A stretch of DNA of 64,000 bases, taken from Neocallimastix lanati (nom. inval.). Its lineage: Eukaryota > Neocallimastigomycota > Neocallimastigomycetes > Neocallimastigales > Neocallimastigaceae. Under the pieces are notes generated by a model. The model was not told the DNA's origin and searched no databases. It was given only the letters and a program-made list of their open reading frames with translations. The stretch lies in assembly GCA_016946835.1 (NCBI GenBank), contig JACVTC010000026.1:1356001-1420000 (forward strand), in the 5' to 3' direction. The stretch's first letter is position 1. Each line of letters starts with the position of its first letter. The position numbers were made by a program, and so were the translations under genes. This document shows positions 43,274 to 56,500 of this stretch, piece by piece.

Positions 43274-46200
43274 ATGAATAGAGGGAATTCTTCATTTAAG
43301 AAATTCAAGAATGTCCAAATCATAGGAGATGACAATAAAATAGAAGAAGTTAAAACATTAACTGATAGAGAAGCTTTTGATAATATATTAAAAAATGCAG
43401 AGGAATTCTTATTGAAGCCATCTGTCATGGATTATGTTATTTATTTAGAATCATTAATCCAATTAATTGTTCTTGTAGCTTCTATTATATCCGCATGGAT
43501 AATAACAAGAATGGGACTTTCAATAGCTTTTGTATTAGTCAGTATTTGTTTCTTTTCATTAATATATGCTTTCGTCGGTAGAATTTTAACTAAGAAGTAT
43601 GAAATTAAAATGAGAGCTGAAGCACAAAAACCAGTCTTAAATACCAACCAAGAATCAATTGAATGGTTAAATTTCTTATTACAGAAAATTTGGGGTACTA
43701 TTGAACCTGTAGCTACCGAAATGGTTCCCGAAATTGTTGATGGTATTTTAAAAGAAAATTGCCCATCTTTCTTACACTCTATTAGGTTAACTAAATTTAA
43801 TCTTGGTTCTGAAGCTCCTCGTTTGGAATCAGTTGAAACATTTGATGAAAACCTTGAACCAGAAGAGATGCAAATGATTTGGCATGCTTCCTTTGTGCCA
43901 GTTACTGTTGAAGAAAGAAGAAATGATGAAAATAAACGAACATCAGAAATTCAAGCTACGGCATTTGTTGGTAATGATAAGTTCCAAATTCCATTAAACA
44001 TTAATGTATCTAACTTATTATTTGAAGGAAAGATTCTTTTACGGGTTAGATTTACACACAGCTACCCCTTCATTAAGACTGCTTCAGTATGTTTTATGGA
44101 ACCACCAATGCTTTCTTGTTCATTAAAACCATTTGTTGGAATTGATGTAATGAGTATTCCAGGTGTTCAAGAAATAACAGATCTTACTGTAAAGACTGTT
44201 CTTAAGGAATTTGCCATGAATCCAACAACATTCGATTTAGATATCGAAAATTTATTGAAAGTTACTTCTCATGGTAAGTAAATAAAAATTTTTTTCTTTG
44301 AATTAATTTCGTTTATTATTTATTAATAACATTATTAAATATTGTATTTACAAAATATTAATATAACAGATGATCCTGCTGGTATTTTAAAGATTAACTT
44401 AATGGAAGGTAGAGGCCTAAAGAATATTGGAAAGCTTGGAAATACATCTGATCCTTATCTTAAATTGAATTTAGGAGGTAATGAAATTGCTAGAACAAAG
44501 GATATTGAAAATGAGTAAGTAAAATTATATATGATATATGTAAATTTGAATTTGAATTTAATAAAACTAATTAACGCTAATCTAATTATATAATTTAAAG
44601 TCTTAATCCATTTTGGAATGAAAGCAAAAACATTATTATACCAATTAATGTTATTCGAGATTCCTTTATCGGTTCCGATAATATTAGCTTCGAAGTATTT
44701 GATAAAAATAAGACTTCTGATAAGTTAATGGGTAGATCTGAAATCTTTAAATTATCCGAATTCGCTAAATTAATGGAGGAACTAGAAGAAGAAGCATTAA
44801 ATGAATCTAATGAAGAAGCAACTAAAGATAATGGTGAAACGAAGAAAGAAGAAAATAAGGAAGAAGAATCTAAACCAATTCCTATTTCTAAGAGCAAGAA
44901 GAAGTTAACACCAGAAGATCGTGAACGTATTATGAAACAATGGGGTGATCCAAGAACTGGCGAAGTCTTGTAAGTTAAATTTTTATAATATGATTAATTA
45001 TAATATTGAAAAATCATAATTTTATTGAAATTAGATAAGGAAATAAAATATATATATTTAATAAAAATAAGTTGAATTTACAATTACATAAAATTATTTA
45101 AGTTAATATTATAAAGTTCCAAAAAATAAAATTGATTAATAAATTAAAAAAAAAAAATTGTATACTGAATAAATCAATTAATATAAATTAAATATATTTA
45201 ATAATTGTATATATATATATATTTTTTTTATTATTTCAATTTGCTTTAAATAGAAATATTCCATTAAAATTTAAAGGTGAAAGTGCAGGTAGTGTTAATG
45301 TACAAATTTCTTATCATCCCGTTCAAAAACCAGGAGAAATTCCAGAATTGAAACCAGAACCAAACCCAGAAGAAAAAGCAGAAGATACAGTAGAAGATCT
45401 TGAAAATAGAGAAGCAGAAAATACAGAGCAATATAATGAAAATGAAAATATGGAAGAATTACGTTCTGGTATACTTCGTGTACATTTATACTCTATGAAA
45501 GATTTAGAAAAAAGAAAAGGTTCAAGATCTAATCCATATGCTATTGTTGAAGTTAATCATGATGAAATTATAAGAACTGAACCAAAGAAGAAAACAAACA
45601 ATCCAGTCTTCTCGAAAACTCATGATATTTATGTTAAAAATATTAATACAGCTTCTTTAAAACTTACTGTTAAGGATAAGAATAATTTAGGTTATGATCA
45701 AATTATTGGTACCTTAAAATTTAAGATTAAGCCAACTATGAAATACCTTCTTGAAAATCCTACTAACGATTGGTTAGAATTAAAGGATTCACCAAAAGGA
45801 CGTGTCCGTTTTGGTTTTGATTGGTTCCCAGTTAAATTAATTGAAGAAAATGAAAATAGTCCTGCCATTGGTATCATTAGAATTGATATTAAGGATGCAT
45901 CTAATCTTAAAAAAGTTGATACTCTTGGTTTATCTGATCCATACACTAAAATTACTATTTCTGGAAGATCAGTTGGTCAAACCAGAATTATTGATAATAA
46001 TCTTGATCCTATTTGGAATGAAACTTACTATTCCATTGTTCAATCTCGTAATGATCATATTAAATTTGAAATATATGATTTCAATAATATTAATAGTGAT
46101 AAGAGACTTGGTTCAGTTGATTTCTTCATTAAAGATATATGTAAAAATGTATCTGAAGATGTTAGTCCTTCTAAAGAATTTTCTAATATGAAATATAAAC

Positions 46201-48074
46201 CAAAAATTCAAAAATTAGAAGATGGAAGATATGATGTTAAAGCTCCATTATATGAAAAGCAATATAGAAATTTTGGAACCCAAGGAAATGTTCACTTCCA
46301 ACTTCAATATTATCCACTTACCTACCCAGGTTCAAAAGAAGCAGAAACAACTGAATCAAATTCTGGAAAATCTGAAGAAAAAATTTCAGGAACTGAGGTT
46401 ACTAAACCTAAGCCAAAAATTAGTGGTACAAGTTTATCTGGTAGAGGATTTAGCATATTTACTGCTAGCCAAATGGGTATTTCAAGTATTGATCTTATGA
46501 ATGTTAATAAAAACAATGTTACAGGTATTCTTAGAATTAAACTTGAGGAAGCTAAGAATTTAAGGCAAAATAGCTGTGTTTACACTGAATTTGCCTTTGA
46601 TAACAGTCCGGATGAAATTTTCCATAGATCCGCTGTTATTAAATCAAGTGCACCTGTATGGGATGAAATTACTGAAGGTTTAATTTTGAATATTATCCAT
46701 AATAATTTATTAGTTGATGTTCGTGTTCGTTCTAAGGAAAGTGGACCATCAAATAATGATTCTTCCATTCTTTCTCTTAAATTTTCATTAAATGACATAG
46801 CTTCTAACTTAAATAAGAGTGTATGGTTCACTGATGATAAGAATAATCCAGAAGCTCCAGCAATTAGATTGGCATTCGGTTATGTTCCAGTTGATATTGC
46901 TGTACCCCCAAGGGATTACTTACCAAATATGGGTGTTTTAACTATTCATGTTGATGATGGAAAAGTAATAGGTGTTGATTCCAGTGGTACTAGTGATTCG
47001 TATGTTGTCTTTAACTTAAATGGTAATAAAGTTTATGAAACTAAGGAACAAAAGAAGACATTAGAACCAAGATGGGATGAAAGATTTGATATTAACATTC
47101 GCTCTCGTCGTAATGCTGAATTAGAATTAGAATTAAAGGACTGGAACAAAATTGAAAAAGATACTACTATTGGTACTGGTATTTTATCCCTTATTGGTTT
47201 AGTTCCAAATCAAAACTTAGTAGTACCAGTTGATATTATATCAAAGGATAATAAATATGTTGGTATTGTCAATATTATTCTTAATTTCAAACCAGAAATT
47301 GTTCATTTTTCTAAGCAAGATAGGGAAAGATCTTCCGAGTCAGGTGCACCTGTTAAAGTAATAAATAATGTTGCAAAGGGTGGTTTCACTGTTGCTAAGG
47401 GTGTTGTAATGGCTCCTTCTTCTGTTGTTTCTGGTATTGCTAGTGGAATAAGTAAAACCTTTAAAGGTAATAAATCTAAAGGAGCTGAATTAAAGGATGA
47501 AGGTAAAGCATCTGTCACTAGTAACAAACAACAACAACATATTATATCTGATCCTGATATTTCAAAAATTTTGATGCAAGAAGAAGCTACTGGTATTGAT
47601 AAGTCAACTTCGAATGATAATATTAGTACTACTAGTGGTGAATATCCAAAAAATGGATCTACAGACGAATTATTTGGTACATTACATATTCATGTACTTA
47701 AAGCTGAAAATATAGCAGGTATTGATTCTTCTGGCACAAGTGATCCATATGTTAAAATAACAACAAAAGGTAGAAGAGAAATTGGTAAGACAAAGGTTGT
47801 GAAAAAGAACAATAACCCAGAATGGAACGAAACTTTCAAGGTTAATCTTGGTGAAGTCTTAAACCATGACATTAATGTTATTGTTAAAGATCATAACAGC
47901 TTTATGTCATCCAGTAAGGTCATTGGGGAAGTTCAAATTAATGATCATAACAGTTTTTCTACCGGTGAAAGCTCAACTATTGAAAAACAATATAATATTT
48001 CAAGTGGTGGTACTATCTATATTAAATTAGAATACAATGCAGATGAAAACGTAAAGAAGAGTAGCAAGAAATAA
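43274..48074 (+). CDS. TCB: Tricalbin-like ER-plasma membrane tether (SMP plus C2 domains), 4 exons
   Basis: Exons 43274-44273, 44370-44514, 44601-44969 and 45254-48074 give 1444 residues with matching phases and canonical GTAAGT donors. Residues about 51-105 form a membrane hairpin (two hydrophobic spans). An SMP lipid-transfer domain follows at about 126-325 (EWLNFLLQKIWGTIEPVATE). C2-like domains lie at about 335-520, 575-690, 710-830, 928-1040, 1063-1180 and 1312-1430. Calcium-type loops are clearest in the third (DTLGLSDPY) and last (DSSGTSDPY); the second and fourth lack the usual acidic pattern. Tricalbins anchor the ER to the plasma membrane and move lipids between them. Two charged linkers (about 430-470, 535-570) and a Lys/Ser linker (about 1215-1300) are probably disordered. 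Length matches fungal tricalbins (about 1200-1500). Confidence 0.95.
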
Positions 48075-48505
48075 GTTAATATATCAAAAATATAATTAAA
48101 AATATAATTAAAAATGAAAATAAAAATAAAAAAAAAAAGTATTATTTATTTTATTTATATTATAATGTTCAATTTTTAATACATTAAATTTAATAAATAA
48201 AAATAAAAATAAATGCAAAAAAAAATTCAAATGAAAATAAAAAATGAAAATAAAAAATGAACAAATAAAAAATAACTTACTAATGTTTTTAAAAAATAAT
48301 AAAATAATTTTAAAAATATTAATAATAAATAAATCATAGTAATAAATTAAATAAAAATGACATGACATATGACATCATAAAAAAGTAATAATAATAATAA
48401 TTAATTAATATGACCAAAAAACTTTTAATAAAAATTATGGCAATTTAAATTTAAAATCAAATTCTTTAACAAAAATAATTAAGAATAAAATAAAATAAAA
48501 TAAAA

Positions 48506-48542
<37 letters not shown>

Positions 48543-48817
48543 AAGAAAAAGTCTTAGAAGGTAAAAATGAGGGTTTTATAATAAATGTTTATTATTATGT
48601 GTTTATAACTAACCTCAGATTTACAATTAAAGTAAAATCAGTTCTATTTATACAAGAACTGTGGCTAAATTTAGATAAATGTTAATTTATTTAATTAATG
48701 TATTACATGATATGATTCGTATATTCATATTAATTTAATCTAATTTAACATTTATTTTATATCATAAATTTCTACTTCTAACAAAAAGAAACTAAAGATA
48801 TAAAAAATTACATAATT
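48075..48817. other. AT-rich intergenic stretch
   Basis: A-rich simple sequence, with AAAAT and AAAT runs at about 48486-48543, then ordinary AT-rich DNA up to the LINE insertion. No gene is seen. Confidence 0.7.
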
Positions 48818-48830
48818 ATCTTATTTATAT

Positions 48831-49300
48831 CTGAGTCACCTGTTCCAAAAATTGTGGGCTTGGCGGAATTCTTAACAAGTGCAATACCTATCATTAGTAG
48901 TTCGTTTGAGCTATTATTTGATAGGTATTGAAAAATACCAAACTTATCCAAGAGCGTCGACGTCGTACTGATAAGGCATAATGATAATACAGGATCGTCA
49001 TCTATTTCTACGAAGGATGAATCTTGTCCTAGTAGTTCAATAAATGATGAATCCGGGGAGAGTTTAGTGGACACCACACTATCTATTTTAAAGATGTTAC
49101 TTCTAGGTTTTATTTCTTTTTTATTTGTTAGGAAGGGAAAAATTCCCGCATAGTACAACTTGCCGAAATACATAGTATTTTCGAGCTTTTTTATTTTTTA
49201 TTTTTTAATTTTTTATTTTTAATTTCTAATGTACTTTTCACCTACATGTATTTTTTAAAATAAAATTTAATAAAGTTTTGGAAGTGTATTCTCTTCCCTG

Positions 49301-49340
<40 letters not shown>
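48831..49340 (+). mobile_element. 5'-truncated LINE insertion with 13-base target duplication
   Basis: The sequence matches 3472-3968 closely: the end of the RT frame, its C-terminal extension, the 3' UTR and a poly-A (about 49303-49340). The 13-base direct repeat ATCTTATTTATAT flanks it at 48818-48830 and 49341-49353. The open frame continues to TAG at 49151-49153 apart from a TGA near 48930. It is a recent, short target-primed insertion of the same family as the copy at the left end. Confidence 0.93.
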
Positions 49341-49346
<6 letters not shown>

Positions 49347-49353
49347 TTTATAT

Positions 49354-49546
49354 ATATATATATATATACACATATTTATTTATTTATTTATTTATTTATT
49401 CATTTATTTATTTATTTATTTATTTATTTATTCATTTTGAATTGATTTTTGATTTTTTGATTTTAATTTTATTTTGTATTTTATTTTAAAAAAAAATTTT
49501 TTTTTTTGAGGTATAAAAATTACAATTATTACAATTATAAAAATAT
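49354..49546. other. Simple repeats after the LINE insertion
   Basis: TA and ATTT tetranucleotide runs (49375-49437), then T-rich sequence. No gene. Confidence 0.8.
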
Positions 49547-49821
49547 TATTGCGGATATCGAACCAGGTTCTATCTTGGTTGTTAGTCCGTAGACTAGCAT
49601 ACATATGGCTCCTGGTTTGATCAAGCTCTATGACCATTTTCCAGGTTTTACTCACAAGAGGTACTAAAAAAATTTTCAGCAATAATACTCTTGTAAGAAT
49701 GCCAATTCTAGAAGGGACAGTATCTGCCTATATGGAAGTGTGTGACTACCTCAATATTCCTACTGAAACCAAGGGTGGTACACATCGGAAATAAAAAATA
49801 TATATATATATATTGCGGATA
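49547..49821 (+). pseudogene. Unidentified coding-like fragment between 11-base direct repeats
   Basis: A GC-richer block reads on the plus strand as IADIEPGSILVVSP, a TAG, then TSIHMAPGLIKLYDHFPGF, a TAA, and in another frame NNTLVRMPILEGTVSAYMEV continuing to THRK and a stop at about 49793. The residue mix is coding-like but I cannot name the family. TATTGCGGATA occurs at 49547-49557 and 49811-49821, which could be a target duplication of an inserted gene fragment or chance. Two frames and stops make it non-functional. Confidence 0.5.
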
Positions 49822-50109
49822 AAAAAAAAAAGGTATAATTGTTTAATATTTAAAGTTTAAATTACTAATTTAAAATTATAAAAAAAAAGTTTTATTACTA
49901 TTCCATTCAATAGATCAAGATTAATTATCAATATAAAAGAAGATATAAAAATAAAATTTGTAAAAAAAATCATATAATAAAAAATTAAATTATAATTATA
50001 TATATTATAATTTTGATTGTATAATTTTTTACTTCTTTTATATTTTTTTTAAAAATAATTTTTTTAAAAAAAAATCATATTGGTGAGTTTTAAATTTAAA
50101 AAAAAAAAA
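49822..50109. other. AT-rich flank of the copia element
   Basis: A- and T-rich sequence with no visible gene. It ends at the 5-base target duplication of the outer copia element. Confidence 0.7.
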
Positions 50110-50114
50110 TATTG

Positions 50115-50435
50115 TTTTGATACACTGCTTAAATTGATCAATTTCAATTTTATTCTTTAATAATTCCTTTATTTAATTTAACAACAATGATATTAAAAAA
50201 ATGATATTATTAAATTTATTTTTAATTAAAGTACATGTATTAATGTAAGATATAATATAGTGTTACATTACATAAACGTATTTATTTTATTGCTATACGC
50301 CACATTATATGCTATACTATTACATTATTATTAATATACTAATATTAATTATATATAAAACTAATATTAAATATATTTAAATTATTTATTTAATTTTATT
50401 TTATTATTTAATAATATTAAACTTTATTTTTAACA
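50115..50435 (-). repeat. 3' LTR of the outer copia element
   Basis: 321 bases, the same as 62582-62902. On the minus strand it starts TGTTAAAAATAAAG and ends GTGTATCAAAA, so its 3' end is not the usual CA. The boundary is set by the primer site next to the other LTR and by the TATTG target repeat. Confidence 0.93.
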
Positions 50436-50443
50436 TTCCTCCT
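50436..50443 (-). other. Polypurine tract of the outer copia element
   Basis: Minus strand AGGAGGAA directly before the 3' LTR, the expected place for plus-strand priming in reverse transcription. Confidence 0.8.
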
Positions 50444-50456
50444 AAAGTTTAATATT

Positions 50457-53185
50457 TTAAACTTTCGTTAGTAAAGAATTTCTAAATTTTGTCATTAAGG
50501 AACCATTCAAATATTTGGTAAAACCATCAGCTAAATTATTTTCGGATTTAATATATTCAAGTTTTATTGTATTATTTTTAACTAGTTCTTTTACTTTATG
50601 ATATCTAAGATCTATATGTCTTGATCTAGGATTTGTAGTTTCATTTTTAGCATTAAATATAGTAGCTTGATTATCAATATTAATTATTATATCTTTATAA
50701 TTTAAATTTAATTCTTTAAATAAATTTTTATAACATAAGCATTCTTTTGCGCATTCCACTAAACTATAATATTCACTCTCGGCGGTAGATAAAGATATAC
50801 AGTGTTGTAATTTTGAAAACCAACTTGTAGGTCCGCTTCCTATAAAAACTACATGTCCAGAAGTTGATTTTCTGGTTTCTTTATCACCAGCAAAATCTGC
50901 ATCTACATATATTTTCAATTTATTATTATTTCTAGTATATTTAATACCATAATTTGGATTACCTTTTAAATACTTAAATATTTTTAAAACATTGTTCCAA
51001 TCTTCATAACTAGGATTTTCATTTTTACTTGCAGCTTTACTAACCGAAAATAATATATCTGGTCTTGTATTTATTGCAAGATATAGTAGACTGCCGATCG
51101 CTTGTTTGTAAGTTGTTGAGTTAAATTTCTTATTCCTGAGTTCTTTTATTTCATTTGGAATAGTATTATTAGCAGGTCTTAAATTATTTGCATTGAATCG
51201 CTCTAAGATTTCATTTAGAAATCTTTTCTGATGAATAATATATCCATCATTACATTTTACAATTTTTATACCTATAATGAAATTAGCTTGACCTAAGTCA
51301 TTTAATTTATATTTATTTTGAATTGATTCTTTTACCTTTTTAATTTCTATATGAGTACCGGTGATTAAAATATCATCAACATATACACCTAATAAACATA
51401 TTATATTATTATATTTATTCTTTTTTACGTATAAACATGGCTCATTTATTAATCTAGTAAAATTTAATTCTTTTAATGTATTATTTAATTCCTCATTCCA
51501 CATTCGACTTGATTGTTTTAACCCATATAAGGCTTTATTTATTTTGAGAATACCTTTTCTATACATTTCGTGACCTTCTGGTGCATACATATAAATATTC
51601 TCATCTAATTTCGCATTTAAATATGCAGTCTTTATATCAATTTGATATATGTCATAATTATTAATTGCTGCAATTGCTGTGAGAATTCTTAATGAATTTT
51701 GTCTGAGTGTTGGTGAGAACGTTTCTTTATAATCAATACCTTCTTGTTGTGTGAACCCTCTAGCAACTAGTCTTGCTTTTCTTTTAATAATATTACCTTT
51801 GTCATCATATTTATATTTGAAAACCCATTTAGGTGTAACAATATTTATTCCCTTAGGAACACCTTTTAATATTGTAAAAACATTTAAATTTTTCATGCTG
51901 TTTAACTCATTGTTGACGGCATCTATCCATTCATCTTTATCTTCTTTATTATAAATATCTTTAAAATTGATAGGTTCTAAAGGCCTACATTCTACCACAG
52001 ACAAACTTTCAATTATATCATTAATATTAAATGATTTTAATTTCTTACTATTTGAATTAGAATTTAAATTTGAATTGATTATTTTTCTTTTTCTTTTATT
52101 TTTAATTTTAAAATTATTTAAATTATTAATTTCATTATTTTTATAAAATTCATTATTAATTTTATTATTTGTGTTATTGTTATTTTTATTATTTATTATT
52201 ATATTATTTTTATCATTATTTATTTTTAAATTTAAATTTTGATCAGAATTGTTATGAATTTCATTTTGATGATATAAATTTGAATTAGAATTATTAATTT
52301 CATTGTCATTGACATTAATTTTGTTTAAATTATTATTTAAATTAATATTTATATCATTGTTATTGTTATTCTGATAATTTATAATGTTATTATTTTTGAT
52401 GTTGTCTTTGTTTACATTTTGTAATTTTTGTTTGTTTATATTTCCATTATTAATATTAGGATTATGTTCATTTAAATAATTATAATTTTCATTGTTTAAA
52501 TTATGTAAATTATTATTTTTAATAATGCCTACCTTATCCAAATTACTTACAATGTTTCCATCATTAACATTTTTTAAATTGTTTTTTGAAAAATAATTAT
52601 TTGTTAAATTGTTGTTTATTTTATCAATTGAATCAACATTTGAATTGATGTTTAAATTATTATTGGAATTATTATTTAAAACATTTAAATTATTTAAATT
52701 ATTATTTAAATTGTTTTTTAATGAGTAATTATTATAAAAATTATTTAAAATATTTTTATTATATTCATTTAGAGAATTATTATAATTTTCATTTTGAATA
52801 TAATAATTTGGGTCAATGGCCGGATTCAACATTTGAAATGGTCGATTGACCTTATAATTTAAAGGCAAATAATAAAAATTTTCATTTATATTTTTATATT
52901 GGTCGTTTTGAAAATTTAATTTATTATTTGGGTTTAAATTATATTGATTAATATTATTATTAATATATTGATCCGGATAAATTAAATTTTTATTTAAATT
53001 ATTTTGATCCAAATTATTTAAATTATTAATATATTCAAAATTATTATTATAATTATAATTCTCTTTATTTTCTTTAATAAAATTATTATTATTAATATTA
53101 TTATAATTATTGTTATTATTAAAGGTGTTATCAATATTATTATTATTATTAAAAGTGTTATTGATATTATTATTATTATTATTAT
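50457..53185 (-). CDS. Outer copia pol, 3' part: reverse transcriptase and RNase H
   Basis: The part of pol downstream of the nested insertion. About 400 Asn-rich residues come first, then copia RT (TPKWVFKYKYDDKGN, KARLVARGFTQQEGIDY, IDIKTAYLNAKL, INKALYGLKQSSRMW, LGVYVDDILITG) and RNase H (DADFAGDKETRKSTSGHVVF, STAESEYYSL, DNQATIFNAKNETTNPRSRH). No stop interrupts it. The ATG lying at 53243 belongs to the inner LTR and is not a real start; the true frame comes from the poly-Asn on the far side of the inner element. As it stands this half is separated from gag and integrase, so the outer element cannot make a normal Pol. Confidence 0.93.
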
Positions 53186-53505
53186 TGTTAGCTTTATTAA
53201 ATTTAGATCTATAATAATATTCCTTATGGAATATGGTATACAAGGGAAATAAGTGTATGATCTATCTTTCAGCTTTAAATAAGTAATAAAGTCACATGTT
53301 ACTACATGCGTTTTCCATAACATAAAATAAATTAAAAATTAATTAAATAAATATTAAAAGATAATTAACATAGATTTATACAAGACGATAGATCATAATA
53401 CATTTAAGTAATCATTAAATATAAATAAATAAATACACATAAATATAAATAAATACTATAAATAAATAAATTAAATATATAGTTAAATTATGAGTGCAGT
53501 CAACA
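53186..53505 (-). repeat. 3' LTR of the inner copia element
   Basis: 320 bases. Minus strand TGTTGACTGCACTC ... AAAGCTAACA, a canonical TG...CA LTR. Compared with the 5' LTR it reads AATAAATATT where the other has AATATATATT. Confidence 0.95.
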
Positions 53506-53514
53506 CTCCCCCTC
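53506..53514 (-). other. Polypurine tract of the inner copia element
   Basis: Minus strand GAGGGGGAG abuts the 3' LTR. It is a rare run of G in this sequence and the expected plus-strand primer. Confidence 0.9.
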
Positions 53515-53525
53515 AAATAATATTT

Positions 53526-56500
53526 TTAGATAAAAATGTTGTTTGTAAATTTTTGTATCTTTGGTCCATTTGAGTCCTTGGTTAATATGTCCGCTAGCAT
53601 GTTTTCAGTATCAATATATTCTAATTTTACTTTCTTCTTTGCAATATTGTCCCTGTTGAAATGATATCTTACACTTATATGCTTTAATTTTGTATTTATT
53701 TCTCCGTTCTCCATTATTTTCTTACTTGCTTGATTATCTGTATAGATTTTAACAGTTATCCATTTGTTTAAAATTTCTTTTATTATATTTCTAATCCATA
53801 ATATTTTCTTTATATTTTCGGAAGTGCTTATGTACTCTGCTTCAGCAGTAGACGTAGCAACACTTGTTTGTTTCTTGGACAACCAGCATATCGGACTTGT
53901 TCCCATAAGTATTATTCCTCCTGAGGTAGATTTTCTATCTTCCAAACAGCCGGCAAAGTCAGAGTCGGTATATGCAACAAGCTCCCCCTTTCCATTATAT
54001 TCTATCTTAAATTCTTTGGTACTATTAATATATTTTAGAATATTTATTATTTTGTTCCAATCCGATATAGTTGGATTTTCACATTTTCTTGAAGCTTTAT
54101 TTACAGCGAAAGCTATGTCAGGTCTAGTACATTTCGAAAGGTATATTAAGGAACCTATTGCGCTTTTGTAGATTGTTTTATCGAAAGGTTTATTGTTTTC
54201 TGATATTTTATTATCACCAGTACATGGTGTTTTTCTTTTCTTTGTATTATCAATATTAAATTTATATAACATATTATTTATAAAATTTTTTTGTGAAATA
54301 ATATATGAATTATTTTCTTTCTTTACTTCAATTCCTAATATGTATTCAATTGGATCACATTTAGATATTTTAAATTTTGATTTTATTTTATTTATTATTT
54401 GTTTAATGTATTCGTTTTCTCCAGCGATGACCATGTCGTCCACGTATAAGCCGATAATGCATTTTGTTATATTATTTTTTGTAAATTTGAAAATACATTG
54501 TTCGGATTTAATTTGAATAAACTTATTTTTTATTAGAAATTTTCTAATGGTATTATACCATTGTCTACCAGATTGCTTAAGGCCATACAAAGCTTTGTTG
54601 AGCTTCCAATATCCCCGCCCAAAGCGCGTATCGCCTTTAGGAATAGTAGTATAAATATCTTTATCAAGCGGAGCATTAAGGTAAGCGGCCTTTATATCTA
54701 GCTGGAAAATATTCCACTTAAGAGCAGCAGAAATAGCGAATATTAATTTAAGACCATCAATGTTTAGAGTAGGAGAATAAGTTAATTCATAATCGATTCC
54801 CCATTTTTGTTTAAATCCACGAGCAACTAAACGAGCTTTATATTTATAAATATTATTATTTGAATCACGTTTAGTGTTGAAAACCCATTTTGTGGTAATG
54901 ATGTTTTTGTTTTTAGGTACATTTTTAACAAAAGTCATAATATTATTAGAATAAAGATTATTAAGTTCATCATTAATAGCCTCAATCCAGTTATTTTTGT
55001 CTTCACTGTTTATTGCTTCTTCATACGTATTAGGAATGTGACAAAATATAGAAGCAATAATAATGTCGTTGATTTGGTCTAGTTTTCTACGAGAACTAAT
55101 ATTAGTAGGTGCAGTCTCTTTATATTTTGGACTAAGTGGTCTTTTATGGATATTGCCATATTCTGTATTGGCTACAATGTCATCCATAATTTCATCTTTA
55201 TTAAAATCAATAACACTTGATGCATCTATAAGAGATTTGTGGGCATAATTTTCTTTGTTTACTATATTATTGTTGTTAAATTTATTATTTATTTCGTTAT
55301 TATTAGTAGGTGAAATTTCGTCTGTTTTTTGAGAAATTTGGTTGGTTGAAGAATCGGTTATTAAAGGTAAATTCTGATTAATATTATATGGAAGAGTTAT
55401 ATTTTTAAGATTTTCCATTACCGTATTTTTATTATCTGAAGGAATATTATTGATATCTATTGTAGGAGTGGAGAAATTATAGTTTTTCTTCATAGAGTCG
55501 CTGGATTTTGAATTTTGTTGAATTAATTTATTATATTTCGATAAAAAATTTTTATTAATAAAATTTTGATCATTTTTTGGAAAATTTTTGATATTCATTG
55601 ATTTATTTGAATTATTAATAGATTTATGTGAATCATTATTGTTGTCATATGTAATATGTGATTCATTAGTGTTATTTGAAATTATTGAATTATTTGAAAA
55701 TTTTTTGATATGATATGAATGTGATTTTGCTTCAGCCAATAGATTTTCTTGAATTTTTTCATCATTTTTTGAAAAATTTTTATTATTAAAATTTTTTTTC
55801 ATATTATTATTATTTATTGTAAAATTCTGTAAATTTTGGCTTGATTTTTCATTATTTAAAAATATTTTATTTTTATCAAAATTTTCAAATTCGGTTATTT
55901 TTTCTTTTCCTTTGTTCCTGCTGGAAGTTGAGGCGGCGTAAGCAGGATCTTCTGGTTTATATTTTTCAATAATGTTAGAATTAAAATTGGTATTCTTAGT
56001 ATTATTTCTAAACTTTTTATTATAATTTTTATTTATTATTTCTAAATTTCTATTTATCTCATTCAAATAACTATTTTCAGAATTATTTTTGTCAACATTG
56101 TTGAAATTGAATTTCAATTTAAATTCACAATTATTTTTATTTTTAATTTCAGGATTAATTTTAGAATTAATTTCAACATCTTTATTTAAATTATGGTTAT
56201 TTTTCTGGTTTATATCTTTATTATCAAATTCTTGATTTTCTTCATTTAACGATATATTATTGACATGCTTATTTTTAATGTAATTACTTTTATGTTCTGT
56301 ATTAGTAGTCCTTTCATTATTAATATTTTCATTTAAAATGTTTTCTTCATTTAAGATGTTTCTTCCATTAAAATTATTTTCATTGTTCATATTATTATCT
56401 TCATTTATATTATTATCTTCATTTATATTATTATCTTCATTTATAATATTATCTTCTGGATTCATATCTTTTCTATTGTTGTCTTTCATAAATGAGAAGT

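Noticed and set aside
49550-49610. Minus-strand GGTTCGATATCC as a Pol III B box of a tRNA-derived SINE
   Set aside because: No convincing A box, cloverleaf or second copy, and the plus strand reads as a coding fragment across it.
53186-53243. ATG at 53243 as the start of the outer RT protein
   Set aside because: It lies in the inner element's LTR, which was inserted later.
53018-53323. 101-codon minus-strand frame starting in the inner LTR
   Set aside because: Ile-rich reading of the Asn-coding repeats; the real frame is outer pol.
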